Origin: Hahella sp. KA22 | GTDB taxonomy: Bacteria > Pseudomonadota > Gammaproteobacteria > Pseudomonadales > Oleiphilaceae | Length of the DNA stretch: 64,000 nucleotides | Assembly (NCBI RefSeq): GCF_004135205.1 | Contig: NZ_CP035490.1 | Span: 6,005,501-6,069,500 of the forward strand | Reading direction: 5' to 3' | Part shown: piece after piece, positions 34,125-42,213 of the stretch | Position numbering within the stretch: the stretch's first letter is position 1 | Layout of the letters: each line of letters begins with the position of its first letter | The notes under the pieces: model-generated | Told to the model about the DNA's origin: nothing | What the model saw: only the letters and a program-made list of their open reading frames with translations | Database searches by the model: none | Translations under genes and position numbers: made by a program

Positions 34125-34443
34125 GCAGCAATAATCGGAGCTATCAAAAATATTCTTTTTGTTAGCCCTTTTTCTCAATGCGAGACCGGGGCGGATATAT
34201 CGCCGCCCCGGCCGCATGAGTTTAAACTAAATTTGTTCCGCTTTTATCCGCTAAAAGCTACTCGGCCTTTCGCCATCGCCTTCCACGAACATATCTTTAT
34301 AAGCGCCCGCCGCTTATTTCTTAATAAATTAAAGCATTACCAGCCAATATATCTTGTCGAGTTTTATCTGAACTACACTGAAGCCTTCCTTCATATATTA
34401 TCCAGAGCAAGTTATCGGCTGTCTTTTCCAAAGAGGAAACACC
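34125..34443. other. 319-bp gap between cold-shock and RNase R genes
   Basis: It contains the perfect hairpin at 34186-34211 and an AT-rich stretch that probably holds the RNase R promoter and leader. No gene seen. Confidence 0.5.
34186..34211 (+). terminator. GC-rich hairpin after cold-shock gene
   Basis: 9-bp perfect stem CCGGGGCGG / CCGCCCCGG with an 8-base loop (ATATATCG). It is not followed by a clear T-run. It probably ends or stabilises the cspA transcript, with possible readthrough to the RNase R gene. Confidence 0.55.
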
Positions 34444-36858
34444 ATGAGCACAGCCTCAATAACTGCAATTAGCGCGCAAGACGCGCAAAAATACGATAAT
34501 CCGATCCCCAACCGCGAGTTCATTCTCAATGTGCTCAGTCAGCAAGGCGGACGTCTCAACCGTGAACAATTGGCTGAACGCCTCAAGCTGAGCAGCGATC
34601 AGGACCTGGAAGCGCTACGACGTCGCCTGCGCGCAATGGAGCGTGACGGACAGATCCTTTTCGATCGCGGAGACTACACGCCAATCAACCCGAATGAGCT
34701 GATTAGCGGTCGCGTCATCGGCCGCCGCGAAGGACACGGTTTTCTGGCTCGGGATGAAGGGGGGGATGATCTGGTTCTGGGCAAAAGCCAAATGCGCAAA
34801 GCGATGGACGGCGATCGCGTCCAGGTTCGCATCAGTGGCGTCGATCACCGAGGCCGACAGGAGGCCCAGATCGTCAACGTACTGGAGCGCAACACCACGC
34901 AGTTGGTGGGTCGCCTGAAAACCGAATCCGGCGTTCATACTCTGATTCCTGACAATGACCGCATCTGCAACGAGATTATCGTTGCGCCGGAAAGCCTTGG
35001 CGACGCTGTTGACGGACAGTATGTCGTGGTAAGCATCGCCAAGTACGCCAGAAACCGTTCGCCAATGCTGACGGAAGTGATTGAAGTGCTTGGCGACGCC
35101 ATGGCTCCGGGCATGGAAATCGACATAGCTCTCCGTAATCACGACATCCCCTTTGTCTGGCCCAAAGAAGCCATTCAGGCGGCGAAGAAACTGGGCTCAA
35201 CGGTCTCTGAAGAAGACAAACTACACCGGTATGACTTACGCAGCGTTCCCCTGGTCACGATTGATGGCGAAGACTCCATGGACTTTGACGATGCGCTTTT
35301 CTGCCAGCCGCGCAGCAATGGCGGATGGCGTTTGTTTGTCGCTATCGCAGACGTCTCTCACTATGTGAAGCCGGGCAGCCCGCTGGACCTGGAAGCTCAG
35401 AAACGCGGGACATCCGTTTACTTTCCCGGTCGCGTAGAACCCATGTTGCCGGAGGCGCTGTCCAATGGACTGTGCTCACTGAATCCCAATGTGGATCGTC
35501 TGGCCATGGTCTGCGAAATGTTCATCGACTCTGCTGGCAATCTCGGCAAGTTCCAGTTCTACGAAGGGATCATGCGTTCTCATGCCCGCCTGACCTATAC
35601 AGAAGTCGGCGCGTTGCTGGAGCAACCGGAATCCAGACTTGGTCAGCAGGTCCAACAGCGCTACAGCGATCTGGTTCCGCACCTGCAGGCGTTGCATCAG
35701 TTGTATGGCGCGCTACGGCAGGCTCGCAGCAAACGCGGCGCTATTGACTTTGAAACCACAGAAAGCAAGTTTCAATTCGACGCTCAACGCAAGATTCGCC
35801 GCATTGACCCCGTCGTGCGCAATGACGCTCACAAGCTGGTGGAAGAATGCATGCTATGCGCCAATGTGGCGACGGCGCGCTTCCTGCAGAAGCTCAAGCT
35901 TCCCGCGCTGTATCGGGTTCACCAGGGACCTCTGCAGAAAAAGCTGGAAAGCCTGCGTGCGTTCCTCGGGGAATTGGGATTGTCTCTGGGTGGCGGCAAG
36001 CAACCGACGGCCACGCACTATCGCCGCCTGTTGAACAGCATCAGCGAGCGTCCTGACGCGGACGTCATACAATCCATTATGCTGAGATCGCTTAGCCAGG
36101 CAGCGTACAGTCCGGATAACCAAGGACATTTCGGGCTGGCTTACAGCGCTTACGCCCATTTCACATCGCCGATCCGGCGTTATCCTGATCTTCTGACGCA
36201 CCGCGCAATTCGTTCGGTGATCAGGGGGGATGAAAGCGGCGGCAAGCTAAAGCGCGCATTAAAGTCGATCACCGGATTGGGCGTGGATCCCGTTCGCCGC
36301 GTCGACAGCGCCGCCTCTTTATCGCCGTCGCAAAGTTATCCTTACAACCTGGAGGAGATGCTGAAGCTGGGTGAGCAATGCTCTCTCGCATCCCGCCGGG
36401 CGGATATGGCCAGTTGGGATGTGGAAGCATGGCTGAAGTGCGAATACATGCAGGATCGCATTGGCGACGCCTTCGCCGGCACAATCTGCGGAGTAACCAA
36501 CTTCGGCCTGTTCGTGGAGCTGAAAGGCGTGATGGTCGAAGGTTTGATTCATATCTCTGCGCTAGAGGGCGACTATTATCAATTCGACGCCGCCAAGCAG
36601 CGCCTGACTGGCGAACGCAGTAAAAAAAGCTACGGGCTTGGGGACGCGATTCAGGTAAGAGTCGTTCGCGTTGATCTGGAGCAGCGCAAAATCGAACTTG
36701 AAATGGATGGTCGCTGGCAAGCGTCTGGTAACGGCAAAAACGTCTCCGGCGGCAGACGACGCAGTAATGACAAGTCGCCCGGCCGACGCTCAGGAAAACC
36801 GAAGTCCAGCGGTCGGTATGCGAACAAAAAACCCGCCGTGGCTGAGAGCGCCCACTAA
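34444..36858 (+). CDS. rnr: ribonuclease R
   Basis: 804 residues with the full RNase R layout: an N-terminal winged-helix region (about 20-85), cold-shock OB domains, the RNB catalytic domain with the DGEDSMDFDDAL acid cluster (D274, D280, D282, D283), a C-terminal S1 domain (FAGTICGVTNFGLFVELKGVMVEGLIHISALE) and a basic Lys/Arg-rich tail. The enzyme degrades structured RNA 3' to 5'. GAGGAAACACC-ATG supports the start. It is preceded by a cold-shock gene, a sensible pairing since RNase R is cold-induced in relatives (known for E. coli). The S1 domain is followed by a longer tail than in some homologues. Confidence 0.95.
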   Translation: MSTASITAISAQDAQKYDNPIPNREFILNVLSQQGGRLNREQLAERLKLSSDQDLEALRRRLRAMERDGQILFDRGDYTPINPNELISGRVIGRREGHGFLARDEGGDDLVLGKSQMRKAMDGDRVQVRISGVDHRGRQEAQIVNVLERNTTQLVGRLKTESGVHTLIPDNDRICNEIIVAPESLGDAVDGQYVVVSIAKYARNRSPMLTEVIEVLGDAMAPGMEIDIALRNHDIPFVWPKEAIQAAKKLGSTVSEEDKLHRYDLRSVPLVTIDGEDSMDFDDALFCQPRSNGGWRLFVAIADVSHYVKPGSPLDLEAQKRGTSVYFPGRVEPMLPEALSNGLCSLNPNVDRLAMVCEMFIDSAGNLGKFQFYEGIMRSHARLTYTEVGALLEQPESRLGQQVQQRYSDLVPHLQALHQLYGALRQARSKRGAIDFETTESKFQFDAQRKIRRIDPVVRNDAHKLVEECMLCANVATARFLQKLKLPALYRVHQGPLQKKLESLRAFLGELGLSLGGGKQPTATHYRRLLNSISERPDADVIQSIMLRSLSQAAYSPDNQGHFGLAYSAYAHFTSPIRRYPDLLTHRAIRSVIRGDESGGKLKRALKSITGLGVDPVRRVDSAASLSPSQSYPYNLEEMLKLGEQCSLASRRADMASWDVEAWLKCEYMQDRIGDAFAGTICGVTNFGLFVELKGVMVEGLIHISALEGDYYQFDAAKQRLTGERSKKSYGLGDAIQVRVVRVDLEQRKIELEMDGRWQASGNGKNVSGGRRRSNDKSPGRRSGKPKSSGRYANKKPAVAESAH

Positions 36859-36929
36859 ACCCAGGTTAATTACTTACTGCAGCGTTCAGGGTAGGCTTAG
36901 GGAAAATTGATTGAAGAAGGATACATTCA

Positions 36930-37745
36930 ATGACTTTGACCGAAATCTCCAACGCCTATTTTACTGACCTGGACGTTAATCCAAACCTTCCGCCCCTGGA
37001 AGTGATCCGCGATATGCAGAGTCGGCATATCGCCAAGTACAGCTTCAATAATCTGGCGGTGGCGTTGTCCCAGGACATCCAGATAGACAGTGAGTCTGTG
37101 TTTAACAAAATCGTGCGTCAGGGCTTCGGGGGCTATTGCTTCGAACACAACAAACTGACATTCGACGCGCTTTCCGCGCTGGACCTGGATGTACGCATTC
37201 TGCTGGCGCGCGTGGTGTATAACACCGACAACGACGTTCCCCGCACTCATCGCATCACCTTACTCACACTGGATGACGCTCAGTACATTGTCGACACCGG
37301 CTTCGGTCACTTCGGCGCGCGCTTTCCTATCAAACTTGAAGAAGGTCTGGAACAGGATCTGGGAGACGCCATCTATCGCATCGTCAAAAATGCGCGGGGG
37401 GATTATTGCTACCAGATTCTTAAAGACGGCGTGTTTTTCACCCTGTACACCTTTGATCTGGGACGCTATACCGAAGCGGATTGCCTGACGGGACATTTTT
37501 ACTCCCACAAGCACCCGAACGCCGCGTTTCTGCACAATCTGGTGGTATGCCGCAAGTACTTCAACGACGTGCAGTCTCTGCGTAATGGCGAGCTGCATCG
37601 CATGCGCCAGGGTGAAACCACCGTAGAACCGGTCGCCGACATTGAAACGCTGCACCGCCACCTGACGCAGACATTTGAGTTGAACGTAGACGCCGCCGTC
37701 TCGGAATTCCTGTTCAATAAGTTTATCGCTGAAAAGTCCGCTTAA
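36930..37745 (+). CDS. arylamine N-acetyltransferase (NAT)
   Basis: 271 residues with the catalytic triad of NAT enzymes: C70 in GGYCFEHN, H107 in PRTHRI and D122 in YIVDTGFG. NATs transfer acetyl from acetyl-CoA to arylamines, arylhydrazines or related amines. AAGGATACATTCA-ATG gives a good start. The gene is downstream of rnr after 71 bases and upstream of an EamA transporter gene, which may be co-transcribed with it. It is a soluble enzyme; the natural substrate is unknown. Confidence 0.93.
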   Translation: MTLTEISNAYFTDLDVNPNLPPLEVIRDMQSRHIAKYSFNNLAVALSQDIQIDSESVFNKIVRQGFGGYCFEHNKLTFDALSALDLDVRILLARVVYNTDNDVPRTHRITLLTLDDAQYIVDTGFGHFGARFPIKLEEGLEQDLGDAIYRIVKNARGDYCYQILKDGVFFTLYTFDLGRYTEADCLTGHFYSHKHPNAAFLHNLVVCRKYFNDVQSLRNGELHRMRQGETTVEPVADIETLHRHLTQTFELNVDAAVSEFLFNKFIAEKSA

Positions 37746-37819
37746 CCGCGGACGCCCCTCGCGCGGCGCGCGAACCTCCCGTTTTACCCTGACATTATTC
37801 ATTCAATTGGATTCGACTT

Positions 37820-38737
37820 ATGCACGCGCTCACGAAAGATACGCTGACGCTGTTGCTATGGGTGGCGCTGATGGCGTCCTCCTTCGTGGTTTCAGCCGAC
37901 CTGCCTCAATACGCCAGCCCTATCGCCGGTACTGAGCTGCGTTTTATTTTAGCGACACTGCTGCTGGCGCCGTTGGCGCTGACCCGTTACGCCTTGTTCC
38001 GCGACCTTGGCCTGCTCATGCGCTACGGCATGATCAGCCTGTTCCTGGTGCTGTTCTTTATCGGATTGTTTGAAGCGCTGAAAACCACCACCGCGCTGAA
38101 TACCTCCGTGATCTACACGTTGGTTCCACTGATGAGCGTAGCGATCAGCCGTCTATTTCTGGGAGCTGGCGTCAACGCCGTTATGCTATGTGGATTCGTT
38201 CTCGGCGCCGGCGGCGCGCTCTGGGTTTTGCTCGCCACTCATGGAAACAGCGCGGAAACGCTCGCCTGGAACGACGGCGACGCGCTATTCCTGCTCGCCT
38301 GCGCAAGCCTTGCGCTGCATGTCACGCTGGTCAAGAAATGGGGCTCCAATACGCCTCCCATTCAGGGCGCTTTCTACATCATGCTGATGGGCGCAATCCT
38401 GATGGCGCCGGTTATGATTGTCGCCGGCGATATTGAGCAGGTCGCCTGGGGCGAGTTCGACTTCTGGCGGGTATTGTTGTATCTGACGCTGTTCGCCACC
38501 ATCGCCACCTTTTACCTGCAGCAGCATCTGGTGCAGAAAGTCGGCCCTAACCGTCTGCTGGCGTTCAGTTATCTCATCCCTACATTCGTCGCCATCGGAC
38601 AGGGTTTCATGCAAGGCCCAGGGCTGTGGTACAGTCTGCCCGGCGTGGCACTGACGCTGCTCGCCCTGCTGCTGATCTCCGGCGCCTGGTCGCCAGCGGC
38701 GCGTAAGCCCCATGTTAGCGACGCACCGGCAAATTGA
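37820..38737 (+). CDS. EamA/DMT family membrane transporter
   Basis: 305 residues with ten predicted membrane helices in two EamA repeats, beginning TLTLLLWVALMASSFVVSADLPQYASPIAGTELRFILATLLL and ending SGAWSP. Members of the drug/metabolite transporter superfamily export amino acids, metabolites or drugs; the substrate is unknown. The Crp/Fnr-type regulator gene starts 20 bases after its stop, so the two may form an operon. It differs from the broken second EamA gene at 54.4 kb. Confidence 0.88.
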   Translation: MHALTKDTLTLLLWVALMASSFVVSADLPQYASPIAGTELRFILATLLLAPLALTRYALFRDLGLLMRYGMISLFLVLFFIGLFEALKTTTALNTSVIYTLVPLMSVAISRLFLGAGVNAVMLCGFVLGAGGALWVLLATHGNSAETLAWNDGDALFLLACASLALHVTLVKKWGSNTPPIQGAFYIMLMGAILMAPVMIVAGDIEQVAWGEFDFWRVLLYLTLFATIATFYLQQHLVQKVGPNRLLAFSYLIPTFVAIGQGFMQGPGLWYSLPGVALTLLALLLISGAWSPAARKPHVSDAPAN

Positions 38738-38757
38738 TGTAGAGATGAGGGGACACG

Positions 38758-39354
38758 ATGAATCAGCGGGAAATCGAACGGAGTTTCCTGAATTTTCTCA
38801 AGCAATCATTCCACCTGATTGACGCCGTCGACCTGACGGATTTGGATCTGCAGGGCGAAGTGCATTGCTACCGCAAGGGCGACCTGCTGATTCAGCAAGG
38901 TCGACCCGCCCCCAAGCTTTACTACTTCGCCAAAGGTTTCGCCCGCTATGTCTGCGTCTCCCCTGAAGGCAAAGAGTTTACTCAGTCCTTCGCCTGCTCG
39001 CCCAATATCGCCGGCTCCACCCGCGCCATGGTGCTCAATGCCCCAGCGTTATTCAGCATAGAAGCGCTGGACGACGTACTTTGTCTGGAGTTCGACTGGA
39101 GTCATTTCAGCCAGAGCCTGCAACGTCATCCCGGGCTGCTCGCCACTTACACCAAAATGCTGGAAGCCCTGTTCATTGGCAAAGAAGAACGTATCTATGG
39201 CTTTGTGCAACTGACGGCGGAGCAACGCTATCTCAACTTCCTGGAACAAAATCCTCAACTGAGCGACAAAATTCCCCTGCAATACATCGCCTCCTACATC
39301 GGCATTACCCCCGTGGCGCTCAGCCGCATCCGCAAAAAGCTACGCCTGGACTGA
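38758..39354 (+). CDS. Crp/Fnr family transcriptional regulator
   Basis: 198 residues. A cyclic-nucleotide-binding-type sensory barrel (about 25-120, with KGDLLIQQGRPAPKLYYFAKGFARY) is followed by a dimer helix and a short C-terminal HTH (IPLQYIASYIGITPVALSRIRKKL). No Fnr-type cysteine cluster is present, so oxygen sensing through an iron-sulfur centre is unlikely. GAGGGGACACG-ATG gives the start. It follows the EamA transporter gene closely and may regulate it or itself. Confidence 0.88.
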   Translation: MNQREIERSFLNFLKQSFHLIDAVDLTDLDLQGEVHCYRKGDLLIQQGRPAPKLYYFAKGFARYVCVSPEGKEFTQSFACSPNIAGSTRAMVLNAPALFSIEALDDVLCLEFDWSHFSQSLQRHPGLLATYTKMLEALFIGKEERIYGFVQLTAEQRYLNFLEQNPQLSDKIPLQYIASYIGITPVALSRIRKKLRLD

Positions 39355-39479
39355 ATCAGGCTTATGGTCCGGCGCGTTGGTGGACGATTCGAATTTGAAA
39401 GCAATCCTCAGAGTGCGAGCAAAAACGTCCATTGCTAAATTTTCCGCCATCAGGTAGACCTTAACCAAGGAGCGCCACC

Positions 39480-40547
39480 ATGAACGCACCAACCAAAGCC
39501 ATCGCCACAGAAAATGATCCCCGCTGGCGCGCGCTGCTGGAGCGCGACGCCCAGGCGGACGGCAGTTTCTATTACTCAGTGAAGACCACCGGCGTTTATT
39601 GTCGTCCGTCCTGCGCCGCCAGGACGCCGCGCCCGGAGAATGTATGCTTCTACGACAGTATTGAGGAGGCGGAGCAAGCGGGTTTCCGTCCCTGCCGGCG
39701 TTGCCGCCCTGACGCGCCTTCACTGGCCGCGCGGCAAGCGGAAAAAATTGCTGCAGCCTGCCGGTTGATCGCTGACGCAGAAGCCATCCCCAGTCTGGAT
39801 GAATTGGCCCAAAGCGTAGGCATGAGCAAGTTTCACTTTCATCGACTGTTCAAACAGATCACCGGCCTCACCCCGCGCGGCTACGCCGCCGCACAACGTC
39901 AGCAACGCCTCAACAGCGCCCTGCAGAATGCAGAGACGGTGACGGACGCCATTTATGACGCCGGGTACAGTTCCAATGGGCATTTTTATGGGGAATCGGA
40001 TCACTTTCTCGGCATGACGCCAAGTGACTATCGTCGGGGCGGGACCAATGCGGAAATCCGTTTCGCGGTGGGCGAATGCGGCCTGGGAGCTATCCTGGTG
40101 GCGCAAAGCGTCCGCGGCGTCTGCGCCATTTTACTGGGAGACGAACCGGAAGCCCTTGTGCATGAGTTACAGGATCGCTTTCCCAAAGCGCAACTGATAG
40201 GCGACGATGCCGACTTCGAGCGCTTGATCGCCAAAGTCGTGGGATTTGTGGAGGCGCCTCAGATCGGGCTCGACCTTCCCCTTGACGTGCGCGGCACCGC
40301 CTTTCAACAGCGCGTGTGGCGCGCTTTACAGGAGATTCCGTCAGGCGCGACGGCGAGTTACGCCGATATCGCCCAGCGCATCGGCTCTCCAAAATCCGTT
40401 CGCGCCGTGGCGCAGGCTTGCGCCGCCAACCTGCTGGCCGTGGCCATTCCCTGCCATCGTGTAGTGCGCAGTGACGGCGCTCTGTCGGGCTATCGCTGGG
40501 GCGTCGAGCGCAAGCAGGCGCTGCTGGAGCGGGAGGCGCAGGAATGA
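39480..40547 (+). CDS. ada: Ada-type methylated-DNA repair protein and regulator
   Basis: 355 residues with the classic Ada order. The N-terminal zinc/methyl-acceptor domain has C41, C45, C72 and C75 in CRPSCAARTPR and CRRCRPD. It is followed by an AraC-type HTH (LDELAQSVGMSKFHFHRLFKQITGLTPRGY), then a C-terminal O6-methylguanine methyltransferase domain with the active-site Cys325 in AIPCHRVV. It removes methyl groups from phosphotriesters and O6-methylguanine and, when methylated, activates its own regulon. The AAGGAGCGCCACC-ATG start is strong. The stop overlaps the start of the 2OG-oxygenase gene by ATGA, so the two form an alkylation-repair operon. Confidence 0.95.
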   Translation: MNAPTKAIATENDPRWRALLERDAQADGSFYYSVKTTGVYCRPSCAARTPRPENVCFYDSIEEAEQAGFRPCRRCRPDAPSLAARQAEKIAAACRLIADAEAIPSLDELAQSVGMSKFHFHRLFKQITGLTPRGYAAAQRQQRLNSALQNAETVTDAIYDAGYSSNGHFYGESDHFLGMTPSDYRRGGTNAEIRFAVGECGLGAILVAQSVRGVCAILLGDEPEALVHELQDRFPKAQLIGDDADFERLIAKVVGFVEAPQIGLDLPLDVRGTAFQQRVWRALQEIPSGATASYADIAQRIGSPKSVRAVAQACAANLLAVAIPCHRVVRSDGALSGYRWGVERKQALLEREAQE

Positions 40548-41296
40548 ACGGTTTTACGGACTCCGCAGTGATGCCAACGCCCGCTAAAAGCCTGTCCGCG
40601 CGTTTGAGCAGCTACAACTGGGAGCAAGCCAGTCATGAGTTAACTCAACGCGGCGCGACCCTGCTTGGCGGATTGCTGAGGGAACAGGAGTGCGCGGCAC
40701 TGATCTCCCTGTACGATGAGGCGGAACTCTATCGCAGCAAAGTGATCATGGCGCGTCACGGCTTCGGACAGGGCGAATACCAATACTTCCGATATCCCCT
40801 GCCCCATCTGGTCTCGGAGCTGCGGGGCCTGGCTTATCCCTATCTTGCGCCTGTGGCGAACCAATGGAACGCCGCCATGAATCTGGACATCCGCTACCCC
40901 GAAGCGCACCAGGACTTTATCGCGCGCTGCCACAATGATGGGCAGACGCGCCCCACACCGCTGATCCTTCAATATCAGAAAGGCGACTACAATTGTCTGC
41001 ACCAGGATTTATACGGTGAACATGTCTTCCCACTGCAACTGGCGGTGTTGCTGTCCGCGCCAGAGCGCGACTTTAGCGGTGGTGAGTTTGTGCTGACCGA
41101 ACAGCGGCCGCGCATGCAGTCTCGCGCGGAAGTGGTTCCACTGCGGCAGGGCGATGGGGTAATCTTCGCAGTGCATCACCGCCCGGTACGAGGCGTCCGA
41201 GGCGTGTATCGCGTCACCATGCGCCATGGCGTCAGCCGGGTGCGCTCAGGCAGGCGCTACGCGCTGGGAGTGATTTTTCATGACGCCAAGGGTTAA
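40544..41296 (+). CDS. 2OG-Fe(II) oxygenase, Ada-linked (COG3826-like)
   Basis: 250 residues. The iron site shows the H153-x-D155 motif in CLHQDLYGEH, a distal His in FAVHHRP (211 or 212), and a likely 2-oxoglutarate Arg soon after. It belongs to the prolyl-hydroxylase-like family often encoded next to ada, distinct from AlkB itself by length and the surrounding motif. It overlaps the ada stop by 4 bases, so translation is coupled. The probable role is oxidative repair or modification of alkylated substrates, though the actual substrate is unproven. Confidence 0.85.
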   Translation: MNGFTDSAVMPTPAKSLSARLSSYNWEQASHELTQRGATLLGGLLREQECAALISLYDEAELYRSKVIMARHGFGQGEYQYFRYPLPHLVSELRGLAYPYLAPVANQWNAAMNLDIRYPEAHQDFIARCHNDGQTRPTPLILQYQKGDYNCLHQDLYGEHVFPLQLAVLLSAPERDFSGGEFVLTEQRPRMQSRAEVVPLRQGDGVIFAVHHRPVRGVRGVYRVTMRHGVSRVRSGRRYALGVIFHDAKG

Positions 41297-41357
41297 ATTT
41301 CGCAGCAAGATCCAGGTCTGAACAAAACGGCCGACATTGACATTGATGGACATATTC

Positions 41358-41825
41358 ATGACAGCAGAGCACAGCGACAAACAGTTCCATATCCAACCCG
41401 GCGTTGGCATCGGCGATTTGATATTCGGCCTCGGCAGAGAAGACGTGGAAAAATTGCTGGGCGCGCCGGATAAAGAACATGTCAACGACTACAACGACGT
41501 CTTCCTGCATTACCACGAAAAACAACTGGCGCTGAGGTTTGACCATGACAGCGACCTGCGCCTGTCGTGGATTGAGTGTCACAACCCCAAGGCGGTTTTG
41601 TTTGGACAAACACTGATCGGAGAACCCCAGGGAGAGGTCCTCACAGTGATCCAAAATCATCATGCAGGAAAGTCTGAAATAGATGAGTTCCTGTCGTTCG
41701 CAAGCCACACCTATCACGGTATCTGGACAGAGTTCCAGTTCAACGACGGCCGTCTGACCCACATTAACCTCGGCTATGTGTTTGACGAAGACCATGAGCC
41801 CGTCTGGCCTGAGCGCGGCAGTTAA
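41358..41825 (+). CDS. hypothetical protein
   Basis: About 155 residues, soluble, with a repeated beta-type layout (IQPGVGIGDLIFGLGREDVEKLLGAPDKEH, then FLHYHEKQLALRFDHDSDLRLSWIECHNPKAVLFGQTLIG). The first segment resembles the start of small SMI1/immunity-like or DUF-type proteins in which a GLGR..VE.LLG.PD repeat occurs, but I cannot name the family. The start at 41358 is preferred over two upstream codons. It lies 61 bases after the oxygenase gene in the same direction, but a shared function is not implied. Confidence 0.55.
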   Translation: MTAEHSDKQFHIQPGVGIGDLIFGLGREDVEKLLGAPDKEHVNDYNDVFLHYHEKQLALRFDHDSDLRLSWIECHNPKAVLFGQTLIGEPQGEVLTVIQNHHAGKSEIDEFLSFASHTYHGIWTEFQFNDGRLTHINLGYVFDEDHEPVWPERGS

Positions 41826-42213
41826 GCTGCGCCTTCCACTCAACCTTCACCTGTTCTTCTACGCGCTCGCCGCGACCTGATTTGGGCGCGTCGAAAAAAT
41901 TGGCAGTCGCCTTCTCACCCGCCAAATGCATATCTGCAAGGGTCCGCAAGCTGATCTTTCTTTGATGGGATCTTTCCCAGCCTCCGAATTCCCAGACAGT
42001 CCCGTCAGGTTACTTTACAACCAGCCCTGATCAACCTCGCCCAAAAGCTGACAATTACTCGATTTATAAAGCCCATACCCCTGACTGGCTCAAGACTTGC
42101 TGCTTGTCACAGTTCATCACATTAGCAGTGGAAGTACGTGATTATAAAAGTCAGGGCGCCACTCGCTGTATCCAGGCGCTGCTCCGATAAGATCTACCAA
42201 GGAGAAGGGATAT
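41826..42213. other. 388-bp gap before secreted transglutaminase-like gene
   Basis: No convincing gene. A minus-strand frame (41764-41949) has a protein-like composition and could be a gene remnant. The 3' part is AT-richer and probably holds the promoter. The next gene has a good ribosome site, AAGGAGAAGGGATAT. Confidence 0.4.

Noticed and set aside
34233-34472. 79-residue + strand frame overlapping the RNase R start
   Set aside because: It overlaps the firmly supported RNase R start in another frame and shows no domain.
39360-39479. Ada-box-like AAAGC stretch upstream of ada
   Set aside because: Only a partial, single match to the known Ada binding sequence; not strong enough to list.
41764-41949. 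Minus-strand 61-residue frame at the end of the hypothetical gene and into the gap
   Set aside because: The composition is protein-like in part, but it overlaps a better + strand frame, has no clear ribosome site and no recognised family. It could be a remnant.
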